From Pseudobdellovibrionaceae bacterium (GTDB lineage: Bacteria; Bdellovibrionota; Bdellovibrionia; Bdellovibrionales; Bdellovibrionaceae), in assembly GCA_019637895.1 (NCBI GenBank), contig JAHBUU010000014.1, positions 1 through 34,920 on the forward strand: a DNA stretch of 34,920 nucleotides, given 5' to 3'. The translations under genes and the position numbers were made by a program. Position 1 is the first letter of the stretch; each line of letters begins with the position of its first letter. This document shows, in pieces, positions 1 to 9,154 of the stretch. Under the pieces are notes generated by a model. That model was not told the DNA's origin and did not search any database. It saw only the letters and a program-made list of their open reading frames with translations.

Positions 1-540
1 CAGCGGCTGGCTTATCACATCTTGCAGTCCCGTGATGAATACACGGACCGCTTGAGCGATGCTTTGCACCGAGTCCGGGCCGAGGTTCATAGCTGCCCTC
101 GTTGCTTCAACTACACGGATTCCGATCTGTGCAAATACTGCGCGGATGAAAAGCGCTCCGATGAAACCCTTTGCGTGGTGGAAGAACCTTCCGACATCAT
201 GCGAATCGAGTCTTCCGGAGCCTTCCGTGGCCGTTACCATGTCCTGCATGGTGCGATCGCACCCCTCGAAGGCATCGGCCCTCAGGATTTGAAAATCCAG
301 GAGCTTCTGGATCGCGTGGACGCGGGCTTACGTGGCGAAAGCCCCCTCATCAAAGAAATCATTCTGGCACTGGATGCCGATCTCGAGGGTGACACCACGA
401 TCCTGTATCTGACGAAACAGCTTGCCGGCAAACAGGTGAAACTCAGCCGGATCGCTCACGGCGTTCCCATCGGCAGCGATATCGATTTCATCGATGACCG
501 AACCATGGGACGCGCTCTCGAAAACCGAGTGGAACTTTAA
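1..540 (+). CDS. recR: Recombination protein RecR (5'-truncated by window edge)
   Basis: RecR works with RecO and RecF to load RecA at gapped DNA. The reading frame is open from base 1 (QRLAYHILQSRDEY), so the true start and roughly the first 20-30 residues lie outside the window; the in-frame TTG at base 22 is not a start. The zinc-finger cysteines are visible (CPRC and CKYC, about 14 residues apart), followed by a Toprim domain (CVVEEPSDI, the FRGRYHVLHG segment and the acidic ALDADLEGDTT). The C-terminus is complete. The stop overlaps the mglA start in a TAATG arrangement, so the two are probably co-transcribed and translationally coupled. Family assignment is secure. Confidence 0.95.
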   Translation, partial: QRLAYHILQSRDEYTDRLSDALHRVRAEVHSCPRCFNYTDSDLCKYCADEKRSDETLCVVEEPSDIMRIESSGAFRGRYHVLHGAIAPLEGIGPQDLKIQELLDRVDAGLRGESPLIKEIILALDADLEGDTTILYLTKQLAGKQVKLSRIAHGVPIGSDIDFIDDRTMGRALENRVEL

Positions 541-1133
541 TGTCTTTCATCAATCACAATGCCAAAGAGATTCACTGCAAGATCGTCTATTACGGACCTT
601 CTTTGGGCGGAAAGACGACGAACCTGCAATGGGTCTATCAAAAGACCGCCGACGATCAGAAATCCAAACTGATCGCCCTGAACACCGAGATCGAGCGAAC
701 TTTGTTCTTCGACTTCCTCCCGCTGAACATCGGTGACATCCGCGGCTACAAAACTCGCTTCCATCTGTACACAGTTCCAGGTCAGGTTGTTTACGATGCC
801 TCCCGACGCTTGATCTTGAAAGGCCTGGATGGCGTGATCTTCGTTGCTGACTCTCAGGTCGAGCGCATGGAAGAAAATGCCGAGGCTCTGAGAAATCTGC
901 AGGCGAATCTGGAAAAACAGGGTTACGACATCCGCGAAGTTCCTCTTGTCATGCAATACAACAAGCGTGATCTTCCGAACGTCGCCTCTCTGGCCGAGAT
1001 GAGAAGCACGCTGAACCTGTACAATGCTCCTGAGTTCGAAGCTGTGGCGTCCGAAGGCCGTGGCGTCATGGAAAGCCTTAAGACCGTTTCTAAATCGATC
1101 CTGAACGTCCTCAAGGGCGGATCGACTCTTTAA
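540..1133 (+). CDS. mglA: MglA-type small Ras-like GTPase (cell polarity / gliding)
   Basis: MglA is the bacterial small GTPase that marks the leading pole in Myxococcus; in Bdellovibrio it is linked to pili and prey invasion (established for the family). Of the 197 aa, the P-loop GPSLGGKTTN lies near residue 20, the PGQ switch-II region near 80 (TVPGQVVYDASR) and the guanine-specificity NKRD near 140. Length is typical. The start ATG overlaps the recR stop. No mglB (the GAP) is visible beside it, so the regulator must be elsewhere. The gene ends convergently with the SleB-like gene, the two stop codons overlapping at 1130-1133. Confidence 0.95.
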   Translation: MSFINHNAKEIHCKIVYYGPSLGGKTTNLQWVYQKTADDQKSKLIALNTEIERTLFFDFLPLNIGDIRGYKTRFHLYTVPGQVVYDASRRLILKGLDGVIFVADSQVERMEENAEALRNLQANLEKQGYDIREVPLVMQYNKRDLPNVASLAEMRSTLNLYNAPEFEAVASEGRGVMESLKTVSKSILNVLKGGSTL

Positions 1134-2644
1134 TTTCCAACGATTCGATAGAGTGCCTGATGGAAGAACGGATGAAAGATCTCACCGTACTCAGGCGCCC
1201 ATTTTTTAAGATCCTTCGCGCTCCAGAGCTGCACACAACGGGACAAAGGCATCGCCTTTCCACCGATTGTGGCATTGGTGATCGGCGTGAAATGCGTTTC
1301 CGAGAGTTCAAAGTTCGAGGTGTAATAAAGAGCCTTTAAGTCCTTTGTCCGCCGCCGGAAACTTTCGCCGCTCAAAACAGATTCGCTCGCGATCCGAACA
1401 GCCTCACGCCAGATCTTTTTTTCCTCGTCGGTCGGCTTGTGACCCGCCCAGAAGTTTTCATCCTCTTTGCTCGGAGGACACATCGCCATTCGGCGCGCCG
1501 GATCCGTGCGATTCCACACGGCGAATTGCTTGCTTTTGAAAACGGCATTGGTGATGTCGTTTCGGATGCCACTCTCGGATGGAGCGATGAACCTTGTTCC
1601 CAACTTCGGGTTATCCTTGTTGAAATCAACCCGGTTCAGAATCACCTTGGCGACAGTTTCGGGATACTGAATTCCCTTACCGAAACAAGAGGCCATTTCA
1701 CCATAAAGGGTTCTCGCCAAGAGATCGATTGAAACCCAATCTGCCCGTGTGGCAGGAACCGCCGCCACCGAGCCATCCGCTTGGCGCTCTTCTTTCGTCA
1801 GCGGAGGAACTTTTTTTTCCGCCATTCCTTTGATGAGGTCATTGTGATAATCGCCGGTCGTCTTGTGCGGATGGCAATCGCCCACATGCTTGAGAACCGT
1901 TTCAAGCTGACTCTCGTTTGCCGCCCGCTGCGCACCATCTGCGACGGCTTCAAGATCATTGCGTTGTTCCTTGTCGATAGGGGCGGTCTTTTGCGGATCA
2001 CAGTCCGGCGAGTCCTCTTTCGCCGACCAAATCGGATCCACTCGTGAGGTATTGTCCGAATCAACCCACCAACCGTCTTTCGTTTTGTAGTAGTTCCGCC
2101 ATTTCAGTTTCGGGTTCTCACCTTCGGTGGTCAGTGCCAATGCGGCATCTTCCACATCGATCTCATCGCCCGGCTGATAGGTCCGGCACATGCTTTCATC
2201 AACAGGACAAACTGCCGAGTCGAGGCCCGCGCTCTGCAAACCTTTTGACGGAGAATCCCCACCGATCTTAATCACCCGTGCATTCGGCGCCGCCTGCCAG
2301 ACCGCCGTTTGCTGATCCTTGTCGCTGAAGGTTTTCGGGTCCAAGGCGAGGTCAATATCCGCACCCGTTTCATCCTTGGCGCGAATGATGAAAAGGCCGT
2401 CTTTTTTTCTGACCTCTTTCAGAGAGGCGAAATCTCCGGGAATCAGAGCGGTGACGGGCTCTTTACTGAGCCGACCCTTCGAGTCCAAGGCATAAACCGG
2501 AATGGTCGTTTCATGCTTCGGGTCGACGAAAATAATCGGAGATTTCGTACGGCCGACGCCGACCTGTGCTTTCGCTTCGGATTTCGCGGGAACGCAGAAC
2601 AAAGGAATGAGAGCCCAAATGAGCGAATTTCTCAGACATTTCAC
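1130..2644 (-). CDS. Secreted SleB-like cell-wall hydrolase
   Basis: About 504 aa if it starts at the GTG at 2644, which gives a clean signal peptide (MKCLRNSLIWALIPLFC, then Ala-rich cleavage region). The frame stays open to 2734, but the extra residues precede the hydrophobic core and run into the nadA start. The C-terminal third resembles the SleB / Hydrolase_2 lytic domain: LLARTLYGEMAS with the likely catalytic Glu, then VAKVILNRVDF and AVFKSKQFAVWN. The first 300 residues are divergent, with an SH3-like stretch possible but not shown. In a predator, wall hydrolases serve prey entry or self-remodelling; which applies here cannot be decided from sequence. It is divergent from nadA. Confidence 0.75.
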   Translation of the reverse strand: MKCLRNSLIWALIPLFCVPAKSEAKAQVGVGRTKSPIIFVDPKHETTIPVYALDSKGRLSKEPVTALIPGDFASLKEVRKKDGLFIIRAKDETGADIDLALDPKTFSDKDQQTAVWQAAPNARVIKIGGDSPSKGLQSAGLDSAVCPVDESMCRTYQPGDEIDVEDAALALTTEGENPKLKWRNYYKTKDGWWVDSDNTSRVDPIWSAKEDSPDCDPQKTAPIDKEQRNDLEAVADGAQRAANESQLETVLKHVGDCHPHKTTGDYHNDLIKGMAEKKVPPLTKEERQADGSVAAVPATRADWVSIDLLARTLYGEMASCFGKGIQYPETVAKVILNRVDFNKDNPKLGTRFIAPSESGIRNDITNAVFKSKQFAVWNRTDPARRMAMCPPSKEDENFWAGHKPTDEEKKIWREAVRIASESVLSGESFRRRTKDLKALYYTSNFELSETHFTPITNATIGGKAMPLSRCVQLWSAKDLKKWAPEYGEIFHPFFHQALYRIVGN

Positions 2645-2732
2645 CGAATTCTTATCGGTTTCAGGCCCTGCTTGAACGAGTCCAGCTTTCGCCCCCTTTG
2701 CAGGCCCCCCGACCTGTGTTACACCCATCCCC

Positions 2733-3701
2733 ATGAGCTACGACCTGATCGCCGAGATCCAGAAACTCAAACGCGAGAAAAACGCGGTGATCCTCGCCCA
2801 TTATTACGAGGACGGTGCTATCCAGGATATCGCCGACCATGTGGGCGACAGTTTCCAGCTTGCGAAATTTGGCCAGCAGACCAAAGCCGATGTGATTCTA
2901 TTGGCCGGTGTCGTCTTCATGGCGGAATCGGTGAAGATCCTGAACCCTTCCAAAAAAGTCCTCGTCCCCGACATGGAGGCGAGCTGCTCCTTGGTCAAGG
3001 GCTCTCCTTACGATCAGTATCTGAAATGGCGCGAGCAGAATCCAAGCGGCATCGCCGTGACCTACATCAACTCGAGCGCCGAAGTGAAATCCATTTCGGA
3101 CGTTATCGTGACCTCTTCGAACGCGCAGAAAATCATCGAAGCGATCCCAGCTGATCGACCGATCCTGTTCGGCCCCGATCAACACTTGGGCCGATGGCTG
3201 TCGAAAAAATACGGACGTGAGTTCAAGTTGTGGTCGGGCTCTTGCGAAGTTCACGTGCTCTTCAATGCCAAACGACTCCATCAGTTGATCGCAGAAAACC
3301 CTGACGCCATCGTGATCGCTCACCCCGAGTGCGATGAAAGCGTGCTGGCTTACGCCCAGGTCATTGGCTCGACTTCTCGTTTGCTCGAGGAAGTCGCGAA
3401 GAATCCCGCTAAAAAATTCATCGTTGCCACTGAAACCGGTATTTTTCACCAGATGAAAAAATCGCGCCCGGATGTCGAGTTGATCCAGGCCCCTGTCGCG
3501 GACGCGGGCTGCAACTGCAACGACTGCCCCTATATGAAGATGAACTCTCTGGAAAAGATTCGCCAGGCACTGGAAATGCTTTCGCCGGAAGTGACCCTCG
3601 AAGAGGCCTTACGCAAAAAGGCCCAGGTCCCGCTGGATCGCATGATGAGCATCGCTGCTGGCGAACCGGTCAGTTGGCCGACCGCTTTCGTCTCGCCCTG
3701 A
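2733..3701 (+). CDS. nadA: Quinolinate synthase
   Basis: NadA condenses iminoaspartate with dihydroxyacetone phosphate to quinolinate in de novo NAD synthesis, using a [4Fe-4S] cluster. The 322-aa protein shows the N-terminal ILAHYYEDGAIQDIADHVGDS, the MEASCSL cysteine (about residue 87), AHPECD (about 200) and the C-terminal GCNCNDCPYM (about 267), i.e. the three cluster-ligand regions. Length fits the family. No clear Shine-Dalgarno is seen before the ATG, and nadB and nadC are not adjacent. Very secure. Confidence 0.98.
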   Translation: MSYDLIAEIQKLKREKNAVILAHYYEDGAIQDIADHVGDSFQLAKFGQQTKADVILLAGVVFMAESVKILNPSKKVLVPDMEASCSLVKGSPYDQYLKWREQNPSGIAVTYINSSAEVKSISDVIVTSSNAQKIIEAIPADRPILFGPDQHLGRWLSKKYGREFKLWSGSCEVHVLFNAKRLHQLIAENPDAIVIAHPECDESVLAYAQVIGSTSRLLEEVAKNPAKKFIVATETGIFHQMKKSRPDVELIQAPVADAGCNCNDCPYMKMNSLEKIRQALEMLSPEVTLEEALRKKAQVPLDRMMSIAAGEPVSWPTAFVSP

Positions 3702-3811
3702 GACACTTTCAAAAATTATTTTGCCTTCCTATTTGCCACCTTAACTTTGGTCCTGATCTGCCGATGAGTTCAATAACTCGGGACCTAGGTCCAGGAAAGC
3801 AGGTACTTCAG

Positions 3812-4204
3812 ATGGCAAACACAAGAACAGGCAAACGAGTTGCGCCTCGAAAGCAAACAACCCCGATCCATGTCTCGTCATTGACGTCCTTGGATGACTT
3901 CACAAAGATTGCCCGCCAGGCCGACGTGGTCGAAGCCTCCTCGAGCGGACTTCTTCTGCATGTCACCCGCGAGGCCCTGATTCCCTCGGCTCTCAGGAAA
4001 AATCTGACCCTGGATTGCCTCCTCGGAGACCGGGTCTTCATGAGGCTCGAGGACATGAATTTGGAAATCTCAGGAATCGTCGCAAGAACTCAACTGATGG
4101 GAAAAGCAGGATTTCTGATCGCCATCGACTATAGCGAAGATGCTCCGGAATACTGGCGCGAATGCCTGACCGAGCTTTTGCCAAAGCCAGGCGAAATCGA
4201 CTGA
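3812..4204 (+). CDS. PilZ-like domain protein
   Basis: A single-domain protein of about 130 aa. Starting at ATG 3812 gives MANTRTGKRVAPRKQ; an earlier in-frame ATG at 3764 has no ribosome-binding site. RVAPR near residue 10 fits the PilZ RxxxR loop. The second motif, normally [D/N]xSxxG, appears as EASSSG with Glu in the first position (about residue 47), so c-di-GMP binding may be altered. The remainder (NLTLDCLLGDRVFMRL, MGKAGFLIAIDYS) is consistent with a small beta-barrel. PilZ proteins relay c-di-GMP to motility and predation functions in Bdellovibrio (established for the family). The specific partner is unknown. Confidence 0.7.
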   Translation: MANTRTGKRVAPRKQTTPIHVSSLTSLDDFTKIARQADVVEASSSGLLLHVTREALIPSALRKNLTLDCLLGDRVFMRLEDMNLEISGIVARTQLMGKAGFLIAIDYSEDAPEYWRECLTELLPKPGEID

Positions 4205-4208
4205 TGCT

Positions 4209-4844
4209 CTAAAGAAGCGTGAAAGGCGGAAGGCCTTTCTCGCTGACCAAAACCAACGAGTAGTGACCCGGCAGGAACCAACTGATGGCTTCCGCCACCC
4301 CCGAGTGCTCGGCCTCGGGAGGATTCCCCAAAGACTCCAGCGAAAATGCCAAGTCGTAGTGCTTGCGGTCCTGGCTCATCACCAGGATTTTCGGAGCCAG
4401 AACGCCCTGATCACGTAAGAACTCTTTTAGAATCGCACGCACATAGTCCGGAAGATACTCGGGAGTCGGAGGACCGGCATGCAGACCTGTCCCCGATTTC
4501 ACCTCGACAGTCCCCGCTGGAACCTCGGATTGAGGTCTGACGAAAAGACCTGTTTCCTTGCAATGCCAAACCATTCCGTAGTTAAAGACGAAATCTGGGT
4601 AGGCCTTGTTCGGATTGATGACAAGGCCAATCCCCTTCTTTGCGAGCCAATTCACAACCTGAGGCGAAGGTTCTGTCGCATCCAAAGCCGTTTCAGCCAG
4701 CAGATAAGGCCAACCGTCAGGCCCTTTCTGTGGATCTGGCGATAGAATTTTAATTTTCGACATCAGAAGGGCATCGAAAAACTGGTTCTCCCAATCGAGA
4801 TCCCGAGCTTCATCGGGAACTTTCAGGATTTCTTGCAGATTCAT
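4209..4844 (-). CDS. Conserved hypothetical protein (211 aa)
   Basis: I do not recognise a family. It has no signal peptide or membrane segment and looks like a soluble mixed alpha/beta protein, with a Gly/Pro-rich central part (VEVKSGTGLHAGPPTPEYLPDYV). The start ATG overlaps the stop of the upstream lipoprotein gene (4841-4844), so it is translationally coupled and is the last gene of the minus-strand rhomboid-DsbD-redoxin-lipoprotein run. Being cytoplasmic, it is unlikely to act directly with the secreted lipoprotein; no function is inferred. Confidence 0.8.
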   Translation of the reverse strand: MNLQEILKVPDEARDLDWENQFFDALLMSKIKILSPDPQKGPDGWPYLLAETALDATEPSPQVVNWLAKKGIGLVINPNKAYPDFVFNYGMVWHCKETGLFVRPQSEVPAGTVEVKSGTGLHAGPPTPEYLPDYVRAILKEFLRDQGVLAPKILVMSQDRKHYDLAFSLESLGNPPEAEHSGVAEAISWFLPGHYSLVLVSEKGLPPFTLL

Positions 4845-5707
4845 TGATTCGCGAGCTCCAACATTTTCAGCAGACCTTTTTGGACGACATTCGGGCTGTC
4901 GGGAACATCGGGGTAAGGGTACTGATTGTCAAATTGCGTGCTGTCGAAACCAGAACCCTCCGGCTCCAAGGCCGAGAGATCATCCAAAGTGGACAGTTTC
5001 GTCACCGCCAAGGCCGTCTGCTTGTCCTGCATCTCGGTCGGCAGAGGGTAAACCGCCAGATCGAAGTCTTTCGCAACGACCTCGCTGGCGTGGATCACTT
5101 TCCCTTTGGCCCGATCATAGAGATAGCTTTTCAAGGTCACTTCGATCTGAGACCAGGCCGAAAGAACGCCGTTCTTTTTAACGGGACCGCGGCGCTGCTC
5201 GTAGTCTTCAGAACCGAAAATCAGCCAAATGTAATCCGCTTTGCCGGATTCTTTTTGCAGCGTTTTCCAGTCGGCAGCAACCGGAGCTTGATGCAAGGAA
5301 ACCTTGTCGATCAGTCGAAGCAGGTCGTCTTCGGAAAGCTCGCGAAGAGGCGGTTCCGCATGGAGATCGAAACACTGGTCGCAGTTCACGACAAGAGCTT
5401 CGTTCAACCAGCTCACACGCTCTTCCTGCAAATCGACGACTTCTTTGATCGCATAATCCGGTGGGTTGATTTTCGACTTCGCTCGAATCAGATAACCATC
5501 CGGCAGATTGAAGATCACAAACGCATGGACTTTTTTTCCTTTGAGGGAGCTCAGTCCACCTTTGAGTTCATTCTTGAGAATTTTCCCCTCGGCCTGCGCC
5601 GGGCCCTTCGAAGGAAGATTGAAAATCTCGGGACGAGGACCTTGGGATGCGCATCCGAAAAAAAGTCCTGCGGACAATAAAAAAAGGGCATGTGTCGATT
5701 TCAACAT
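4841..5707 (-). CDS. Hypothetical lipoprotein
   Basis: 288 aa with a type-II signal peptide: MLKSTHALFLLSAGLFFGC, where the Cys is the lipobox residue (AGLFFGC|AS). Residue +2 is Ala, which predicts outer-membrane sorting by the usual rule. The body has Cys pairs (NCDQCFDLHAEP) that could form a disulfide, fitting a redoxin and DsbD-like gene just upstream in the same direction. A moderate Shine-Dalgarno (GAGGGC) precedes the ATG. The gap to the redoxin gene is 32 bases. Function unknown. Confidence 0.85.
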   Translation of the reverse strand: MLKSTHALFLLSAGLFFGCASQGPRPEIFNLPSKGPAQAEGKILKNELKGGLSSLKGKKVHAFVIFNLPDGYLIRAKSKINPPDYAIKEVVDLQEERVSWLNEALVVNCDQCFDLHAEPPLRELSEDDLLRLIDKVSLHQAPVAADWKTLQKESGKADYIWLIFGSEDYEQRRGPVKKNGVLSAWSQIEVTLKSYLYDRAKGKVIHASEVVAKDFDLAVYPLPTEMQDKQTALAVTKLSTLDDLSALEPEGSGFDSTQFDNQYPYPDVPDSPNVVQKGLLKMLELANQ

Positions 5708-5739
5708 GCCCTCAGTGAATCATATTTCCCGAAACCGCG

Positions 5740-6348
5740 TTACTGATATTTCACACTACAGCCGTAGGGGCGGGACGACGCAACAGTCACCTTCTGACCG
5801 GCCATCGCTTCGTCCAAAGCGGCAGAAACATGGTTTTTAGATTTCGCGATGACCGAAGGATCCGACGAATCGTTGTCGTCAATCGCTCCGGCGTAAACGA
5901 TCTTTCCGGTGGGATCGATGACGAACATATGAGGCGTTGTCTTAGCTCCGTAGGCTTTCCCCATAACACCATCCGTATCTAGCAACACGGCCGAAGCACC
6001 AGAACCTTGCTCCTTGGCGTTTTTCAGAGCCGCCGCCGGTTCCAAATACCCTTGAGTGCCTTTGGCCGATGAAATCACGGTCAGCCAAGTGACGCCCTTA
6101 CTCGTATAGGTCTTTTGCAAGGCCTGCATGTTCTTGGATCCATAATGTTTTTTTACATAAGGACAGTCCTTGTTGTACCACTCAAGAACGACCCATTTCC
6201 CAGCCATCCCTGAAAGTTGATGGCTTTTCCCTGCAGCATCTTTGACCTCGAAGGCCGGTGCAGGCTGTCCTGGTTTTGCTTGCCCCCAAGACATTATTGG
6301 CAAAGCACTCAACATCAACGTCGCCATCACAAATCGCCATTTTCCCAT
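5740..6348 (-). CDS. Secreted thioredoxin-like / AhpC-TSA redoxin
   Basis: 202 aa with an N-terminal signal peptide (KWRFVMATLMLSALPIMSWGQA) and a thioredoxin-fold redoxin domain. The WYNKDCPYVKKHY segment near residue 60 carries one peroxidatic-type Cys instead of CxxC. A cis-Pro motif (TTPHMFVIDPTGKIVYAG) follows, and the C-terminus is PYGCSVKYQ, whose Cys could be the resolving residue. The start has a strong Shine-Dalgarno (ACAGGAGGTTTT). It lies 17 bases after the DsbD-like gene, which would supply electrons to it in the periplasm. Whether it is a peroxidase or a disulfide reductase is open. Confidence 0.9.
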   Translation of the reverse strand: MGKWRFVMATLMLSALPIMSWGQAKPGQPAPAFEVKDAAGKSHQLSGMAGKWVVLEWYNKDCPYVKKHYGSKNMQALQKTYTSKGVTWLTVISSAKGTQGYLEPAAALKNAKEQGSGASAVLLDTDGVMGKAYGAKTTPHMFVIDPTGKIVYAGAIDDNDSSDPSVIAKSKNHVSAALDEAMAGQKVTVASSRPYGCSVKYQ

Positions 6349-6365
6349 AAAACCTCCTGTCGGAT

Positions 6366-8399
6366 TTAAAACAGATCTTCAATCATGGATGGGGCCAGAA
6401 TCTGAGGCAGAATCTTCGCCTCTCCTCCATTTGGAGGATAGTAAACGTACAAAGGCACCGAGGCTCGTCCAAATTTCTCCAAGGCTTCGGTGACTTTCGA
6501 GTCCTGCTTGGTCCAATCTGCACGCACGATGAGCACGTTGTTTCGTTCAAAAAGAGCTTGGATCGCCGATGTCTCGAGAACCGCCTTCTTATTCCACTGA
6601 CAGGTAATGCACCAAGCGGCCGTAAAATCGATAAAGACTGCTTGGCCGTTGGCGCGGGCTTTCTGGATTTCATTCGCTTCGTAAGGCTGCCATTTCGATG
6701 CAACAGAATCCGTGGCTCGCAAAGCGACCTCGAGACCATGCAGCTTCCAAGCGGGCAAAGCGACACCGACGAGAAAGAAAACGACGGCCAACCACCGTCG
6801 ATCCCGACGGGCAATCCAAAAGGCCATTGTCACCATCAGCAAACTGGTTCCGGCCCACAAAAGACCATCGGCCCCCGCCTGCTGCACGAGAACCCACAGC
6901 AGCCACAGGACCGTCGCAAACAGTGGAAAGGCAAAGAACTCTTTCAACGAGTTCATCCAAGCCCCCGGCTTCGGCAATCCAGAAAGCCAAGCTGGGAAAA
7001 GACACAGCAGCAAAAGTGGCAGTGCTAAGCCGAACCCCATCGCCAGAAAGATCATCATGGCGAGTGTGGCCGGTAGAAACGTCGAGGCACCAAGAGCGGC
7101 TCCCATGAAAGGGCCCGTGCAAGGAGCCGCGACAAGAACGGAAAGGACGCCGGTTCCAAAAGCGGAGGTCCACCCTTTCCTAGTCATGCGAAGACCCGCC
7201 CAGTTCATCGCGAAGGTTCCCATTTCGAAAAAACCCAAAAAGTTCAGAGCCAACACAAAAAAGAGAACCGCCAAGGCGAAAACCACGACGGCGGACTGGA
7301 GCTGAAATCCCCAGCCGACCGCTTCGCCGCTTTGTCGGATGAGCAGAAAGGCCACTCCGAGAAGTGCAAAAGTCACAACTGTTCCCAATGTATACAACAG
7401 ACCGTCTTTGACCAAAGCGGTTCGATTATTTTCATGGGCCTTAAGAAAAGAGAAAACCTTGATCGAAAGAACCGGGAAAACACACGGCATGAGGTTCAAG
7501 ATCATGCCACCCAAAATGGCAGACAAAAGCAGGATCCAAAAACCATCGACCGGATTCGACAGATCGGATTTTTTCTGGAAATCAATCTCAAGGACTCGTC
7601 CCTCGGTGGACACCAAGACGAATCTGGTTTCCTTCGGAGTCGGAGTGTCAGAGAGGATCTTGAGTTGATGTCGGACCTTCGCTGCTTCTTTTGTAGTCAC
7701 TGGAAGGGCCGGTGAGAAGCGCTCGCCATCGATCGGATAAACCGTCCACTGCTCGCTCGGCATTTCGCCGCCTTTCAGAGTCCACGAAATTTCGGCCAGC
7801 TCTGCGTTCAGAGTTTCAAAACGCAGATTCTCACCGCCCGTGAAATCAGAAGCCTCGATCTCGAGCGGGACCTTCCCGTGGAAATCCAGAATGGATTTCT
7901 CAAATTCACTGGCCGCACTTTTTTCTGCAACCGGAATTTTCAAAGACAGGTTCCCAAAACCAGGAATGCATTCTTCACGACAGACCAGCCATTCCAACTT
8001 TGCCTGCACCTGAACGAAAGAAGCCCCTTGATCGGCTTTCACAGAAAAAGGGAAAACCACCAGGTTTTCGTATCCAAGATTGGTGAAGTCCCCAAAAGGG
8101 ATTCTTTCAGGAGCTGGCCACTTCAGCTCTCCGACTGTTCCACCCTCGGTTTGAAACTGGATTTTGGGGGCGGCGCCGGAATCTCCTGGGTTTTTCCAGT
8201 AGACGTGCCAATGGGGTTCCATGCGAAAAGCCATTCCCCACCAACTTTCCTCACCGGGTGCCATCGCCGATTTCGAGCTGAGGAGCTGAATCTCGACATG
8301 CGGAGCCTTGAGCAGATTCGACGCGGACTGAGCCTCGGCGAAAGAAAGACTTCCGAAAAAACCCATCCCAAAAACGGCGAAAAGGATCGTCTGCAACAT
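6366..8399 (-). CDS. DsbD/ScsB-like protein-disulfide reductase
   Basis: 677 aa. DsbD-family proteins carry electrons from cytoplasmic thioredoxin across the inner membrane to periplasmic proteins. All three parts are visible: a signal sequence and periplasmic DsbD-alpha domain with WLVCREECIPG (about residue 135); a multi-spanning CcdA-like core starting at MPCVFPVLSIKV (about 305) with a second conserved Cys in APCTGPFMGAA (about 425); and a C-terminal thioredoxin-like domain with AAWCITCQWNK (about 595). No strong ribosome-binding site is seen at the start. It sits between the rhomboid and redoxin genes, and the redoxin is the probable acceptor. dsbD and scsB cannot be separated confidently from sequence alone. 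Confidence 0.93.
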   Translation of the reverse strand: MLQTILFAVFGMGFFGSLSFAEAQSASNLLKAPHVEIQLLSSKSAMAPGEESWWGMAFRMEPHWHVYWKNPGDSGAAPKIQFQTEGGTVGELKWPAPERIPFGDFTNLGYENLVVFPFSVKADQGASFVQVQAKLEWLVCREECIPGFGNLSLKIPVAEKSAASEFEKSILDFHGKVPLEIEASDFTGGENLRFETLNAELAEISWTLKGGEMPSEQWTVYPIDGERFSPALPVTTKEAAKVRHQLKILSDTPTPKETRFVLVSTEGRVLEIDFQKKSDLSNPVDGFWILLLSAILGGMILNLMPCVFPVLSIKVFSFLKAHENNRTALVKDGLLYTLGTVVTFALLGVAFLLIRQSGEAVGWGFQLQSAVVVFALAVLFFVLALNFLGFFEMGTFAMNWAGLRMTRKGWTSAFGTGVLSVLVAAPCTGPFMGAALGASTFLPATLAMMIFLAMGFGLALPLLLLCLFPAWLSGLPKPGAWMNSLKEFFAFPLFATVLWLLWVLVQQAGADGLLWAGTSLLMVTMAFWIARRDRRWLAVVFFLVGVALPAWKLHGLEVALRATDSVASKWQPYEANEIQKARANGQAVFIDFTAAWCITCQWNKKAVLETSAIQALFERNNVLIVRADWTKQDSKVTEALEKFGRASVPLYVYYPPNGGEAKILPQILAPSMIEDLF

Positions 8400-8452
8400 A
8401 GACGCCCAGAAGACCCCGGCCTCAGCTCAGGCGCAAGTCGAGGAAGGACGCA

Positions 8453-9154
8453 TCATAGGTCTTCTTCGCGAGGAAGAACCGTATATCTTTCGGCCGCCCG
8501 AAAGCTCGACCGATGAACCATGAAGTAGAAAAATGCGAAGATCACTCCAAGACAAAAGCCAACGGCATGGGCTTTATAGCTGATCGATGGATTAAAGGCT
8601 TCTCCCGGCATAAAGATCATCAGCGCCACGCCGAAAGACCGAAGCGTTCGTTGGGTCAAACTCAGATGCCGACTCAAAAGAAAATAAAGAGTGAGCCAGA
8701 CCCCACCCATCCAATACACAACACCGGACATCCCAATGAGATGCATTTCCGGAGAAGACGTCCCCACCACGAGCAAATTCGTCAGTCCACCGAAAGCCAA
8801 AGCCATGGTTGGAAAAAGGAAAAGGCCAAAGTAACCGCTCAAGAGAAGACCAAAGACAAAAAAGAGACCGGCATTCGAAAGAATATGACCAAGATCAGAA
8901 TGTGCAAAGAGTGCAGTCCACAATCTCCACCACTCTCTGTCGTGAAAAATGGCCACTCGATTTGCCGAAAAAGTTTCCGCCATGCCTGCGGGCAAAGACC
9001 AAATCCATAAAGTTCCCAACAACAGAATCATCGTCGATAAGCAGGCTATCACGAAGCCTCGCCGTCGAGGCTTTCCCATCAACCAGGTCCACGCGAGAAC
9101 CCTGTCGGATTCGACGGTCGACGGCTCAAACCGTGGTTCCGAATATGTCTCCAC
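8453..9154 (-). CDS. Rhomboid-family intramembrane serine protease
   Basis: About 233 aa from a GTG at 9154 preceded by GAGGAGG; the frame stays open further upstream, but that part is not hydrophobic and overlaps the promoter side of the TolC gene. Rhomboids cleave transmembrane segments with a Ser-His dyad. HSDLGHILSNAGLFF fits the HxxxHxxxN oxyanion helix, GMSGVVYWMGG holds the nucleophile Ser, and AHAVGFCLG holds the catalytic His. Six hydrophobic segments are apparent. It is the first gene of the minus-strand run with the DsbD-like gene (53-base gap) and is divergent from the TolC operon. Confidence 0.9.
   Translation of the reverse strand: METYSEPRFEPSTVESDRVLAWTWLMGKPRRRGFVIACLSTMILLLGTLWIWSLPAGMAETFSANRVAIFHDREWWRLWTALFAHSDLGHILSNAGLFFVFGLLLSGYFGLFLFPTMALAFGGLTNLLVVGTSSPEMHLIGMSGVVYWMGGVWLTLYFLLSRHLSLTQRTLRSFGVALMIFMPGEAFNPSISYKAHAVGFCLGVIFAFFYFMVHRSSFRAAERYTVLPREEDL

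Noticed and set aside
2309..3154. 281-codon plus-strand frame across the SleB-like and nadA starts
   Set aside because: Overlaps two clear genes in another frame and is Arg-rich, as shadow frames are here.
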